From the NCBI RefSeq assembly GCF_019391655.1, contig NZ_JAHXPQ010000006.1:62001-126000 (forward strand): DNA of 64,000 nucleotides. Direction: 5' to 3'. This DNA comes from Mucilaginibacter rivuli. GTDB lineage: Bacteria > Bacteroidota > Bacteroidia > Sphingobacteriales > Sphingobacteriaceae. Made by a program: the position numbers and the translations under genes. The notes under the pieces are model-generated. The model saw only the letters and a program-made list of their open reading frames with translations. It had not been told where the DNA came from and did no database searches. Positions 17,397 through 25,967 of the stretch are shown in pieces (the first letter of the stretch is position 1; every line of letters begins with the position of its first letter).

Positions 17397-18266
17397 TTAT
17401 CCGAAAACAACTTCAAAGACACTTCCTTTGGGTCGGTTGTCGCGGATATGGATAGAGGCTTCGTGCTTGTCCAACACCTGCTTTACAATAAACAAGCCAA
17501 GCCCTGTTCCTTTGGTATTTCGGGTATCTTCGTTGCCAACACGGTAAAATTTATCAAAAATATGTGCCTTTTCGTCATCTGCTATGCCAATACCGTTATC
17601 GGCAACAGTAAAATGCACTTCGTTATCCTTACGGAAAAGTTTTACGCTCACAGCCTCGCAGGGCGGCGAATATTTCACGGCATTTTCTATCAGGTTAGTT
17701 ACTACCGATGTCATGGCGAATTTATCACCGGTTATTTCTACCTGTGGCTCAATTTCGGCATTAATGGTTTGCTCGCGGCCATCACATTTGTTTACCTGCA
17801 GGCGGTTCACCACGCTATCTACCAATAACGACAGGTTAAATTTCTCTTTCGGGAAGGTATAAGTCTGGTTATCAATTTTTGTGGCGATGAGCATATTTTC
17901 TACCAGGTCGTCCAGTCGCTCAATATCCTGCAAACACTTATCAATAAAATTGATGCGTTGCTCACGATCAAGATCGCGCTTTTGGATGGTTTGCAAAAAT
18001 AGCTTAATTGATGCCAGCGGCGATTTTAACTCATGAGTTACCGATAACAAAAAGTTTTTTTGGCGCTTGTGTAATTCGCGCTCCTTGTTGATGGATTTGT
18101 GCAGGTAGTAAGCGCCCACCAATATGATGAATAAAAACACCGCCAGTTCGCCCGATATCATCCCCACACTGGAAGGTTTAGCACGAATTAATAAAATACC
18201 CCACCAAAACAGTTCGGCAACTGCATAGATCATTAAAAAGTAGAATATAATAAACGGCTTTCTCAT
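17397..18266 (-). CDS. Sensor histidine kinase
   Basis: A 289-aa membrane kinase with two TM helices (about 5-27 and 37-56) and almost no periplasmic domain, so it may sense a membrane or cytoplasmic cue. The H-box SVTHELKSPLAS carries H78. The N-box (LIENAVKYSP), G1 (DNGIGIADDEKAHIF) and G2 (TKGTGLGLFIV) regions of HATPase_c follow. It begins 4 nt after hemL and precedes its response regulator, so all three are in one transcript. Confidence 0.92.
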   Translation of the reverse strand: MRKPFIIFYFLMIYAVAELFWWGILLIRAKPSSVGMISGELAVFLFIILVGAYYLHKSINKERELHKRQKNFLLSVTHELKSPLASIKLFLQTIQKRDLDREQRINFIDKCLQDIERLDDLVENMLIATKIDNQTYTFPKEKFNLSLLVDSVVNRLQVNKCDGREQTINAEIEPQVEITGDKFAMTSVVTNLIENAVKYSPPCEAVSVKLFRKDNEVHFTVADNGIGIADDEKAHIFDKFYRVGNEDTRNTKGTGLGLFIVKQVLDKHEASIHIRDNRPKGSVFEVVFG

Positions 18267-18270
18267 TTTC

Positions 18271-19641
18271 TTACTTTCTGAATACCAGGTCTAAACTTTC
18301 AAATATAGCCCTTTTAGCTTTCTCTAATTCAACTTTTGTATGTGCTGATGAAATAAAGCCAACCTCGTAGCCCGAAGGGCCTAAATATATGCCACGGTTC
18401 AATAATTCGCGGTGCATTACCTTGAATTTCTCCATGCTCGAGGCATCAATTTCTTCGGCGCTTCGGATGGCTTCGCTATCCGTAAACGCGAACCAGAATA
18501 TTGATCCTATCGAAAATACTTTGAACTTATAATTACGTGCCGATGCAAAGCGCTGGATAGATGCTGTAAACTCTTCGGTTTTCCCGTTCAAATCGCGATA
18601 AAAGCCCATGCGCAGCAGCTCGGACAGCTGCGCGATGCCTGCCGCCATAGCAACCGGGTTACCCGATAATGTGCCCGCCTGATAAACCGGACCTTCGGGC
18701 GATACATTAGCCATGATCTCTTTTGATGAGCCGTAGCAGCCTACAGGCATGCCACCGCCAATGATCTTACCATAAGTAATAATATCCGGTTTTATCTGGT
18801 AATATCCGGCCGCACCTTCAAAGCCTACACGGAAGCCCGATATTACTTCGTCAAATATCAACAACGTTCCGTTTTTGGTGCAGATCTCACGTAAAAACTC
18901 GAGGTATTCTTTTTCCTGTAAAAGCAAGCCGTTATTGGCCGGGATAGGCTCGATAATGATGGCAGCTATCTGATCTTTAAACTCTTCGAAAGCTTTGGTT
19001 AAGGCATTCTTATCATTTAATGATATCACGATGGTTTCATCGGCAAAAGCCTTGGGTACACCTGCCGATGAGGTTTCGCCAAAAGTAACCAGGCCTGAAC
19101 CCGCTTTTACCAGCAGCGCGTCAACGTGCCCGTGGTAACAGCCTTCAAACTTTAATATTTTATCGCGCTTGGTATAGCCACGGGCCAACCTGATGGCCGA
19201 CATAACAGCCTCAGTACCCGAGCTTACAAAACGCAACTTTTCGATGTATTTGTTATTCTTCAATATCAGTTCGGCCAGCTCGTTCTCCAAAGCTGTTGGC
19301 GCGCCGAACGACATGCCATTTTGCATTACCTCGGTTACCTTTTCGCGAACTTTGGTATTGTTATGGCCTAAAATGAGCGGCCCCCATGAGCAGCAAAAAT
19401 CAATAAACTGGTTATCATCGGCATCCCAGATATGGCAGCCATCGCCTTTCTGGATAAACAGCGGCGTACCGTAAACCGACTTAAACGCCCTTACAGGAGA
19501 GTTTACGCCTCCCGGAAAAAAGCTTTTGGCTTTAGCATATAAATCGGCAGATTTTTCCCTGCTGATATCCGGCTTTGACGATAAATTAACCGGCATCTCG
19601 CCCTCATTCCCTGCAAATATCTTTTTTATTGAATCGAACAT
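18271..19641 (-). CDS. hemL: Glutamate-1-semialdehyde 2,1-aminomutase HemL
   Basis: PLP enzyme converting glutamate-1-semialdehyde to 5-aminolevulinate, second step of the C5 heme pathway. The protein is 456 aa; about 30 N-terminal residues precede the usual start of homology (SADLYAKAKSFFPGGVNSPVRAF). The PLP lysine is K292 in TYGKIIGGGMPVG, with the cofactor aspartate in LIFDEVISGFR. SSGTEAVMSAIRLARG is the family signature. No internal Met offers a shorter start before that block except M16. It is downstream of hemB in the heme operon. Confidence 0.95.
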   Translation of the reverse strand: MFDSIKKIFAGNEGEMPVNLSSKPDISREKSADLYAKAKSFFPGGVNSPVRAFKSVYGTPLFIQKGDGCHIWDADDNQFIDFCCSWGPLILGHNNTKVREKVTEVMQNGMSFGAPTALENELAELILKNNKYIEKLRFVSSGTEAVMSAIRLARGYTKRDKILKFEGCYHGHVDALLVKAGSGLVTFGETSSAGVPKAFADETIVISLNDKNALTKAFEEFKDQIAAIIIEPIPANNGLLLQEKEYLEFLREICTKNGTLLIFDEVISGFRVGFEGAAGYYQIKPDIITYGKIIGGGMPVGCYGSSKEIMANVSPEGPVYQAGTLSGNPVAMAAGIAQLSELLRMGFYRDLNGKTEEFTASIQRFASARNYKFKVFSIGSIFWFAFTDSEAIRSAEEIDASSMEKFKVMHRELLNRGIYLGPSGYEVGFISSAHTKVELEKAKRAIFESLDLVFRK

Positions 19642-19651
19642 TCTTTTTAAG

Positions 19652-19722
19652 TCAAAAAATTAAAATTCAAAACTCAAAAAGTTAGCGGTCATTTTGACTT
19701 ATAACTTTTGAATTTTGACTTA
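19652..19722. repeat. Imperfect inverted repeat in hemB-hemL gap
   Basis: AAGTCAAAA and AAATTCAAAA at the left are answered by TTTTGAATTTTGACTT at the right (about 19704-19719). It is an AT-rich spacer that could form a long weak hairpin inside the heme transcript. Confidence 0.35.
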
Positions 19723-19724
19723 TA

Positions 19725-20696
19725 TTAAAGCCACCCCTTTTCCAAAACTTCCTTCGCATGATACGTCAGTATCGATGTTGCTCCTGCCCTGCGGATGCTT
19801 GTCAATATCTCCATTGTTGCGCGTTGCTCATTTAGCCAGCCATTTTTGGCAGCGGCTTTTACCATAGCGTATTCGCCGCTTACGTTATAGGCCGCTACTG
19901 GCAATTCGGTGTTATCTTTTAAGAGTTTGATCACATCCAGGTACGATAATGCCGGTTTTACCATTAAAAAATCGGCGCCTTCATATTCATCCAGGCGTGC
20001 CTCTATCAGTGCTTCACGCTGGTTGGCGGGGTTCATCTGGTATGTTTTTTTATCACCATGTTTTGGTGCCGAATTTAAGGCATCCCTGAAGGGGCCATAA
20101 AAAGCGCTGGCATATTTTGCCGTGTAACTCATGATAGATACATTGGTGAATTTATTATCATCTAACACTTTGCGGATATAACCTACCCTGCCATCCATCA
20201 TATCCGAAGGGGCGATGATATCAGCTCCATTTTGCGCATGCGCCAGTGCCATTTTACCCAGTATCTCTAAGGTTTCGTCGTTCAGTATCTCCCCGTTCTC
20301 AACCAAGCCATCGTGGCCATCGCTGCTATACGGGTCCATAGCCACATCGGTAACAACGCATACTTCCGGAAAGTTCTGCTTTACTTCCTTTATTGCGCGC
20401 AGGTACAGGCTGCCATCGCGGTGACTTTCGGTGGCGTATTTATCTTTTAATGATTCTTCGATATTAGGGAACAGATCAAACGCCATTAAACCCAATTTGG
20501 CACAACTTTCCACCTCGCGCAGCAGGTTATCTACGGAGTATCGGTAAATGCCCGGCATTGATGCAACCTCAACCTTTTGGTTTGTTCCATCTACAATAAA
20601 TAACGGAAATATAAAGTTTGCCGCGCTGATATGCGTTTCCTGCACCATCTGGCGGATCACTTCACTTTTCCTGTTTCTTCTTGGTCGTTGTAGCAT
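19725..20696 (-). CDS. hemB: Porphobilinogen synthase HemB
   Basis: Joins two 5-aminolevulinate molecules into porphobilinogen. The protein is 323 aa, family length. Schiff-base lysines are K194 (SYTAKYASAFYGPF) and K247 (MVKPALSYLD). The metal region reads TDVAMDPYSSDGHDG (from about 116), with aspartates D117/D121 where zinc enzymes have cysteines. This indicates a Mg/K-type enzyme rather than a zinc one. It starts MLQRPRRNRKSEVIRQM. It follows hemCD after 101 nt and precedes hemL. Confidence 0.95.
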   Translation of the reverse strand: MLQRPRRNRKSEVIRQMVQETHISAANFIFPLFIVDGTNQKVEVASMPGIYRYSVDNLLREVESCAKLGLMAFDLFPNIEESLKDKYATESHRDGSLYLRAIKEVKQNFPEVCVVTDVAMDPYSSDGHDGLVENGEILNDETLEILGKMALAHAQNGADIIAPSDMMDGRVGYIRKVLDDNKFTNVSIMSYTAKYASAFYGPFRDALNSAPKHGDKKTYQMNPANQREALIEARLDEYEGADFLMVKPALSYLDVIKLLKDNTELPVAAYNVSGEYAMVKAAAKNGWLNEQRATMEILTSIRRAGATSILTYHAKEVLEKGWL

Positions 20697-20705
20697 TTTA
20701 TTTTT

Positions 20706-20792
20706 AGTCCATGGACCATAGTCGGTAGACCATAGTTCTGTAATTTCAATATATAATCATAGCCATGGTCTATGGACCATCGACTATGGACT
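20706..20792. repeat. Overlapping TGGTCCATAG-type repeats
   Basis: The hemC-hemB gap contains direct and inverted copies of words such as ATGGACCATAG, TATGGACCAT, AGACCATAG and ACTATGGAC. The outer words AGTCCAT and ATGGACT are inverted. It can fold into alternative hairpins within the heme transcript; no T run follows. Confidence 0.4.
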
Positions 20793-20797
20793 TCTTC

Positions 20798-22384
20798 CTA
20801 AACCTCGATCCCAAATACCGCCTCGGCCAAACCTATTTCGTCCGGCGAGAATGGCAGTACATACTTTACGCCCATCTCATCAAACTTTTTACCCGTTGAT
20901 TTACCTATGGCAACCACTTTCTGATTAGAATCCAGTAAATTATCGGCAAAATAAGCATCTACATTTGATGGGCTGGTGAATACCAACACATCGGCCACGG
21001 AGCCCTCTATTTCTTCCTGTATTACGGTTTCATAAACGGGCAGGTCAACTATTTTTGTATCGGCAGATAAGCCTTGCTGTATACTACGCAACGAATTTTC
21101 GGCGCAAGGGAACAGAATATTTTCGCCATTAGCTATCGCTGCAAAATCAGCAGCAATATCTGCGGTATCTACATCATCGCCTGTATAATCAGCAAAATGG
21201 CCATTTCGGCGCAGGGTGTCTTCCGATCCGCGTCCCATTACGCCAAACTTTACTTTTTTAGGAAATTGAGGTTTGAGTTCGAAAAAATATTCCACCGCGT
21301 TTTTGCTGGTAAAGAATATCCAGTCGATATTTTTTAAGATAAACGGATCGAGCTTGGTAATAACCGGAACAGTACGTATTAACGAACGGGCCTCAACCTG
21401 AACGCCCAACTTTTCGATGGCGCGACGGAAATAACTTTGCTCGGATAAGTCGCGCGAGATAAATACTTTATCAAAAAACTTCCTGCCCTTATCAAAGTAC
21501 GGGATGATCTTAGCAGGCAGGCTTTCGGCATCGTCGCTCTCTAAAAACAACCTGTCCGGAAACTCGTCGCCCTCATCAGCTTTGGATACAAACACCTGGT
21601 ACTTATCATCGTGTTTGCGGCAGTAGCAGCCCAAAGGCAAATGGCAACCGCCGCCAAATAGTTTTAATACATTACGCTCAACCGCCAGCTCCTGCTCAAC
21701 ATTTGCATGATGCAGGTGTTTCTGTAAAGCCTCAAATAATTCGTTATCGCTTTCGCGGATCTGTATGGCTAACACGCCTTGCGCGGGTGCGGGTATTAAT
21801 TCCGTAGATGCTAATTCTTCTATATAAAACTCGCTCAGGTCTAAACCTAACCTTACTACGCCTGCTTTAGCCAGCATAATGGCATCATAACCTTCATTCC
21901 GTAGTTTGTTAATACGGCTTGGTACATTACCTCGTAGTTCCTCTATCTCCAGATCGGGGCGCATGGCCAGCAATTGGGCCTTACGGCGATTGGACGACGT
22001 ACCCACTATACCGCCAAACTTTACGCTCAGCTTTTGGTGAACATCAACACAATCTTTTAATATCAATAAAATATCGGCAGGGTCTTCGCGCTCAGATACG
22101 GCAGCGATGATGAGGCCCGGCGGATTTTCAGTAGGCAGATCTTTGTGCGAATGCACGGCAAGATCGATAGTTCCTGCCAGCAACTCTTCTTCCAACTCCT
22201 TGGTAAAAAAGCCTTTGCCTTCCAGTTTATCAAAACTCAGGTTAAGTATGCGGTCGCCCTGGGTTTTGATGATCTTCAGTTCGGCCTCGATGTTATTTTC
22301 GGCCAGCCTGTCTTTTACAAAATTTGCCTGCCAAAGGGCCAGGTCGCTTCCACGGGTACCAATAATGAGTTTTCTGTTGAACAT
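20798..22384 (-). CDS. hemC: HemC-HemD fusion: hydroxymethylbilane synthase / uroporphyrinogen-III synthase
   Basis: A 528-aa bifunctional protein. Residues 1 to about 300 are HemC: GTRGSDLALWQA at the start, the AVHSHKDLPTE catalytic loop, and the dipyrromethane-cofactor cysteine in FGGGCHLPLG. Residues from about 305 to 528 look like HemD (KVFISRDLSEQ, IFFTSKNAVEYFF, VLVFTSPSNVDAYF). It would take porphobilinogen to uroporphyrinogen III in one polypeptide. No separate hemD is seen in the window. It lies 88 nt after hemA. Confidence 0.92.
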   Translation of the reverse strand: MFNRKLIIGTRGSDLALWQANFVKDRLAENNIEAELKIIKTQGDRILNLSFDKLEGKGFFTKELEEELLAGTIDLAVHSHKDLPTENPPGLIIAAVSEREDPADILLILKDCVDVHQKLSVKFGGIVGTSSNRRKAQLLAMRPDLEIEELRGNVPSRINKLRNEGYDAIMLAKAGVVRLGLDLSEFYIEELASTELIPAPAQGVLAIQIRESDNELFEALQKHLHHANVEQELAVERNVLKLFGGGCHLPLGCYCRKHDDKYQVFVSKADEGDEFPDRLFLESDDAESLPAKIIPYFDKGRKFFDKVFISRDLSEQSYFRRAIEKLGVQVEARSLIRTVPVITKLDPFILKNIDWIFFTSKNAVEYFFELKPQFPKKVKFGVMGRGSEDTLRRNGHFADYTGDDVDTADIAADFAAIANGENILFPCAENSLRSIQQGLSADTKIVDLPVYETVIQEEIEGSVADVLVFTSPSNVDAYFADNLLDSNQKVVAIGKSTGKKFDEMGVKYVLPFSPDEIGLAEAVFGIEV

Positions 22385-22472
22385 ATCTTTTTATCGCAGC
22401 GCAAATTTAACCTTTATAAGGTTCAATGATAAAAATAATAAATGTTATGAGGATAGCCTGACTAAAAAGATA

Positions 22473-23702
22473 TTAATTACAGTTATTCACCAAAATCTCT
22501 TTGGCCATTACCATGGGTACGCTGATATACTTTTTCTCCATGTAATCCATTATCTTTTCGAGCACTTCGCGCGATTGCGGATCTAAGGCACCTATCTCAT
22601 CGGCAAAAACAGAGTTTACAGCTTTGCGGCGTATCTCTTTTATTTTAACCGGCACCTGGTTCATGGCTACTTCTACCTGGCGTTGTTTCAACACCGGTAA
22701 AAACTCCTGAATGTTGGTTTCGATAATACGCTCGGCATGCACCAATTCATCATAACGCTCTTTAAGGTTGCTTTTGGCCAGCTCATTCAACGAATGCACT
22801 TCGATAAAATTGACAGAAAATTGCGCCAAAACCACGGGGTCCGTATCATTTGGTATAGCCAGATCAACAATGGTTTTTTTGTTGGTCTCGCCGTTTAGCA
22901 GCGTAGCGTAAATTTCGGGGGTGATGATGGGTTGCGTTGCCGATGTACAGGTAATAATGGCATCGAAACCTTTATTGTAATTTTTCAGTTCATCAAGCGT
23001 AAAGGCTTCGCCATTCAATTCTTTAGCTAATTCTTCGGCTTTTGACAGCGTGCGGTTGAACACCGAGAAGTTTGAAAATTTATGTTTTTGAAGATATTTT
23101 GAAATGTTGCGATTGGTTTCGCCTGCGCCGATGATGAGTATCCGGGCATTTGAGCAGAGCTTGAGGTCTTTTAATTTGCGATATGCTAATGATACTACCG
23201 AAATTGGCTTTCGCGATATATGTGTATCGGTATAAACCTCTTTTGCTGTTTTAACCACCCTTGCCATCACCATTCGCAGGTAATCGCCGGTAAGGCCTGC
23301 TTCTTTACAACACTCATATGCTTTACGCACCTGTGCCAAAATTTCCTTTTCGCCTACAATAAGGCTCTCTAATGAGCACGATGTACGCAGCAGGTGATTG
23401 AGGGCATCCTGCTCGCTGTAAATTGAAACGCCATCTAAAAAGGTGCCCATGTAATGCGAGCAGATGCCGATATTTAAAGCGTTAATAAATTTCTGGGTAA
23501 ATTCTTTATCAACTACCTGCGATGTTGCCAAAACAAATTCGACACGGTTACAGGTTGCTAAGTAAAAAATTTCGGGAATTTGAAACTCACTTTGAACCTG
23601 TTTAAGCTTTTCGGTTAGGTTTTCCTGGCAAATAACCAGTTTGCCTAATTCCTTTAGCTCAATTTGTTTATGCGTAAATGCTATAACTTTTAGATACTTC
23701 AA
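22473..23702 (-). CDS. hemA: Glutamyl-tRNA reductase HemA
   Basis: Reduces glutamyl-tRNA to glutamate-1-semialdehyde, the committed step of C5 heme synthesis. The protein is 409 aa. The catalytic cysteine is C50 in YLATCNRVEF. The family segment SLESLIVGEKEILAQVRKAY and the nucleotide-binding fold ARILIIGAGETNRNISKYL are present. A C-terminal dimerisation helix region follows (residues ~300-409). It is the first gene of the heme operon, with a promoter-like element just upstream at 23723-23757. Confidence 0.95.
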   Translation of the reverse strand: MKYLKVIAFTHKQIELKELGKLVICQENLTEKLKQVQSEFQIPEIFYLATCNRVEFVLATSQVVDKEFTQKFINALNIGICSHYMGTFLDGVSIYSEQDALNHLLRTSCSLESLIVGEKEILAQVRKAYECCKEAGLTGDYLRMVMARVVKTAKEVYTDTHISRKPISVVSLAYRKLKDLKLCSNARILIIGAGETNRNISKYLQKHKFSNFSVFNRTLSKAEELAKELNGEAFTLDELKNYNKGFDAIITCTSATQPIITPEIYATLLNGETNKKTIVDLAIPNDTDPVVLAQFSVNFIEVHSLNELAKSNLKERYDELVHAERIIETNIQEFLPVLKQRQVEVAMNQVPVKIKEIRRKAVNSVFADEIGALDPQSREVLEKIMDYMEKKYISVPMVMAKEILVNNCN

Positions 23703-23722
23703 AGCAGTTTAAATATGACCCG

Positions 23723-23757
23723 ACAAAAGTAACACGCCGAAAGAGATGCAATGTCAA
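23723..23757 (-). promoter_or_regulatory. Promoter of the heme operon
   Basis: On the minus strand TACTTTTGT (23723-23731) matches TAnnTTTGY. A TTG -33 element lies at 23755-23757 with a 23-nt spacer. It is located about 20 nt before the hemA start codon, so the leader would be short. Confidence 0.5.
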
Positions 23758-23891
23758 CACTTTGTCAAACAAACTCAATTTAGAATGGTTATAAATTAGG
23801 TTTAAATATGTGTTTTGACATAATTTAAACCAAAATACCACTGAGTATACAACCTAAAATCAGGATTTACCGTACATATTTTTAAAAGCAA

Positions 23892-24263
23892 ATGATAAAA
23901 AAGACAGGCCTTGTAATATTAGTATTATTTTACCTGCTCGCGGGGATGAATCATTTCAGGATGCCCGGAACTTATGTGCGTATTATTCCGTCATATTTGC
24001 CAAATCCTGCTTTATTAAACATATTATCAGGTATATGCGAGATCGTTTTTGCTGTATTATACATTTTTCCGGCAACGAGGCAATTAGCCGCCTGGGGGAT
24101 TATGGCTATGCTCATCGCCTTTTTGCCTGTGCATATCGACATGATCCTGCATGCGCCTGTTATGCTGGGTAATTTTAAAGTAACCCCGTTAATAGCATGG
24201 CTGCGTATACCCTTACAGGCATTGTTTATACTATGGGCATGGTGGTGCAGCACACCTGATTGA
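23892..24263 (+). CDS. DoxX-like membrane protein
   Basis: A 123-aa inner-membrane protein with four predicted helices (about 5-22, 42-59, 65-84, 98-117). The early LLAGMNHFRMPGTYVRIIPSYLP motif and the NILSGICEIVFAVL helix resemble DoxX/DoxD-like family members, whose role is poorly defined. It is divergent from hemA and convergent with the ECF sigma gene (8-nt gap). Confidence 0.72.
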   Translation: MIKKTGLVILVLFYLLAGMNHFRMPGTYVRIIPSYLPNPALLNILSGICEIVFAVLYIFPATRQLAAWGIMAMLIAFLPVHIDMILHAPVMLGNFKVTPLIAWLRIPLQALFILWAWWCSTPD

Positions 24264-24271
24264 TAGGCCGG

Positions 24272-25501
24272 TTAAAGCACAGCTATTTTTTGCTGTATCA
24301 CATCTTTATCTTTTTTAGTTTTGGCCAAAGCATGTGCTTTTTGATACTGTAGTTTGGCATGCTTCTTATCAATATCCTTATACAGTTCGCCCAGCAGGGT
24401 AAAATAAAAGTAATTACCGGTTAGCTGCAATTTTTCGGCTTCTGTAATGGCCTGCGCGGCACCGCGGGCTTTGTAGAGCGCAAAAGTACGGTTAAGTGCT
24501 ACGCTGGGCGAATAATTGATCAATAACAACTGGTTATATAACTGCAATATATGCTCCCATTTTTGTGGGGTATCAGCCTTTTGGGAGTGCATTTGCGCTA
24601 TGGCAGCCTCAATATGGTATGATGTGAGCTCGGTACCTCCTACCGATAAATGCAGGTAGTAATTACCTTGTTTTATCAGTTCTTTATCCCAAAGTGTTTC
24701 GTCTTGGTCTTCATATAAAACAACATCGTTATTATTGTCAAACCGGGCGTTAAAGCGCGATGCATGGAAACACATTAACGCGATCAAAGCATTAGTTTTA
24801 TGCAGGTTGGTACTTTCGCATCCGGTGAGTATTACCCCGAGCCGCATCGCTTCGAGGCACATATCGGTACGCAGCTTTTCGCTTTGGGTTGTAGAATTGT
24901 ACCCTTCGTTAAACAACAAGTAAATGGTATGCAGCACATTATCCAGCCGTTGGTTTACTTGCTGTTCGGCAGGCATTTCAAGAGCTACCTTTGCTTCGCG
25001 CAGCTTTTCGCGGGCACGGTACAGGCGCTTGTTGATGGTTTCTTTATTGGATAAAAAGGCCTCGGCTATCTCATCAATACCAAAACCGCAGAGGATACGC
25101 AATGCCAGGCCTATTTGCGCTTCATCGGGTATTATGGGGTTGCAAATGGCAAACAGCATTTGCAACTGACTATCTTGTATATTCTGTTTTGAAAAATCGA
25201 GATTAATCTGATATCCGGCTTGCTCGTTAAGTATTAAGGCGGGGCTTACCTTTTCGGCAAATACCTTATCGCGGCGCAAATACTCCAGGGTCTTATTTTT
25301 AGCTACGGTGTACAACCAGGCCGTAGGATTGGGCGGAATGCCTTTTATGCCCCATGTTTCGGTGGCTATCAAAAAGGTTTCGCTCACAATGTCTTCTGCC
25401 AGCTCAACATATTGCAGCCCAAAAAGCTTACTGATCACTGTAACCATTTTGGAGAACTCCCGGCGGAACAAATGTGGGATGAACGCTGTTTCGTTTTGCA
25501 T
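24272..25501 (-). CDS. ECF42-type sigma factor with C-terminal TPR-like domain
   Basis: A 409-aa sigma factor. Region 2 is at the N-terminus (AEDIVSETFLIATETWGIKG... AWLYTVAKNKTLEYLRR) and region 4 at about 110-170 (LRILCGFGIDEIAEAFLSNKETINKRLYRAREKLR). The remaining 235 or so residues form a helical, TPR-like extension (LLFNEGYNSTTQSEKLRTDMC... ALNRTFALYKARGAAQAI... LLGELYKDI). This layout is characteristic of ECF42, which is usually partnered by small YCII/DGPF proteins rather than a classical anti-sigma factor. None is adjacent, but a small alpha/beta-barrel protein is divergent at 25635. Confidence 0.9.
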   Translation of the reverse strand: MQNETAFIPHLFRREFSKMVTVISKLFGLQYVELAEDIVSETFLIATETWGIKGIPPNPTAWLYTVAKNKTLEYLRRDKVFAEKVSPALILNEQAGYQINLDFSKQNIQDSQLQMLFAICNPIIPDEAQIGLALRILCGFGIDEIAEAFLSNKETINKRLYRAREKLREAKVALEMPAEQQVNQRLDNVLHTIYLLFNEGYNSTTQSEKLRTDMCLEAMRLGVILTGCESTNLHKTNALIALMCFHASRFNARFDNNNDVVLYEDQDETLWDKELIKQGNYYLHLSVGGTELTSYHIEAAIAQMHSQKADTPQKWEHILQLYNQLLLINYSPSVALNRTFALYKARGAAQAITEAEKLQLTGNYFYFTLLGELYKDIDKKHAKLQYQKAHALAKTKKDKDVIQQKIAVL

Positions 25502-25634
25502 TAATGGTAAATATAGGCTTGTTGTTTGTATAATGAATGACTTTATAAAATTGAGACATCATAAAAACTAAATTTATAAAGCTGGTTATTAATAATTTGA
25601 ATTTGATAACTTTATTTAACCAATTATACTGACC

Positions 25635-25967
25635 ATGAACGATCAAACCGGGCCAAGCCTTGTTATTGTAGCCTATAAACCTAAACCGGGTAAAAACGAG
25701 GCATTAAAACAAATAGTAGATAACCACGTGCCCGACCTGGCAAAATTAGGTTTAGTAACCAACCGCAGGCCAACAATAATGGAAGCTGCCAACGGGACCA
25801 TTATTGAAGTTTTTGAATGGATAAGCCCCGAGGCCATACAGCAGGCGCACAGCCATCCCGAAGTGCACAAAATATGGGCTGCCTTTGCCGAAGTGTGCGA
25901 TTGTGTGCCTTTAAATACGGTAACAGAATCGGCAGATATGTTCGTGGGCTTTAAACCCGTAAATTAA
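25635..25967 (+). CDS. Antibiotic-biosynthesis-monooxygenase-like small protein
   Basis: A 110-aa soluble protein. PSLVIVAYKPKPGKNEALKQIV then an EVFEWISPEAIQQAHSHPEV segment fit the dimeric alpha/beta-barrel (ABM) fold, which covers monooxygenases and stress-related proteins. No catalytic residue is certain. It is divergent from the ECF42 sigma gene and overlaps the 3' end of the LytTR regulator by 4 nt in convergent orientation. Confidence 0.68.
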   Translation: MNDQTGPSLVIVAYKPKPGKNEALKQIVDNHVPDLAKLGLVTNRRPTIMEAANGTIIEVFEWISPEAIQQAHSHPEVHKIWAAFAEVCDCVPLNTVTESADMFVGFKPVN

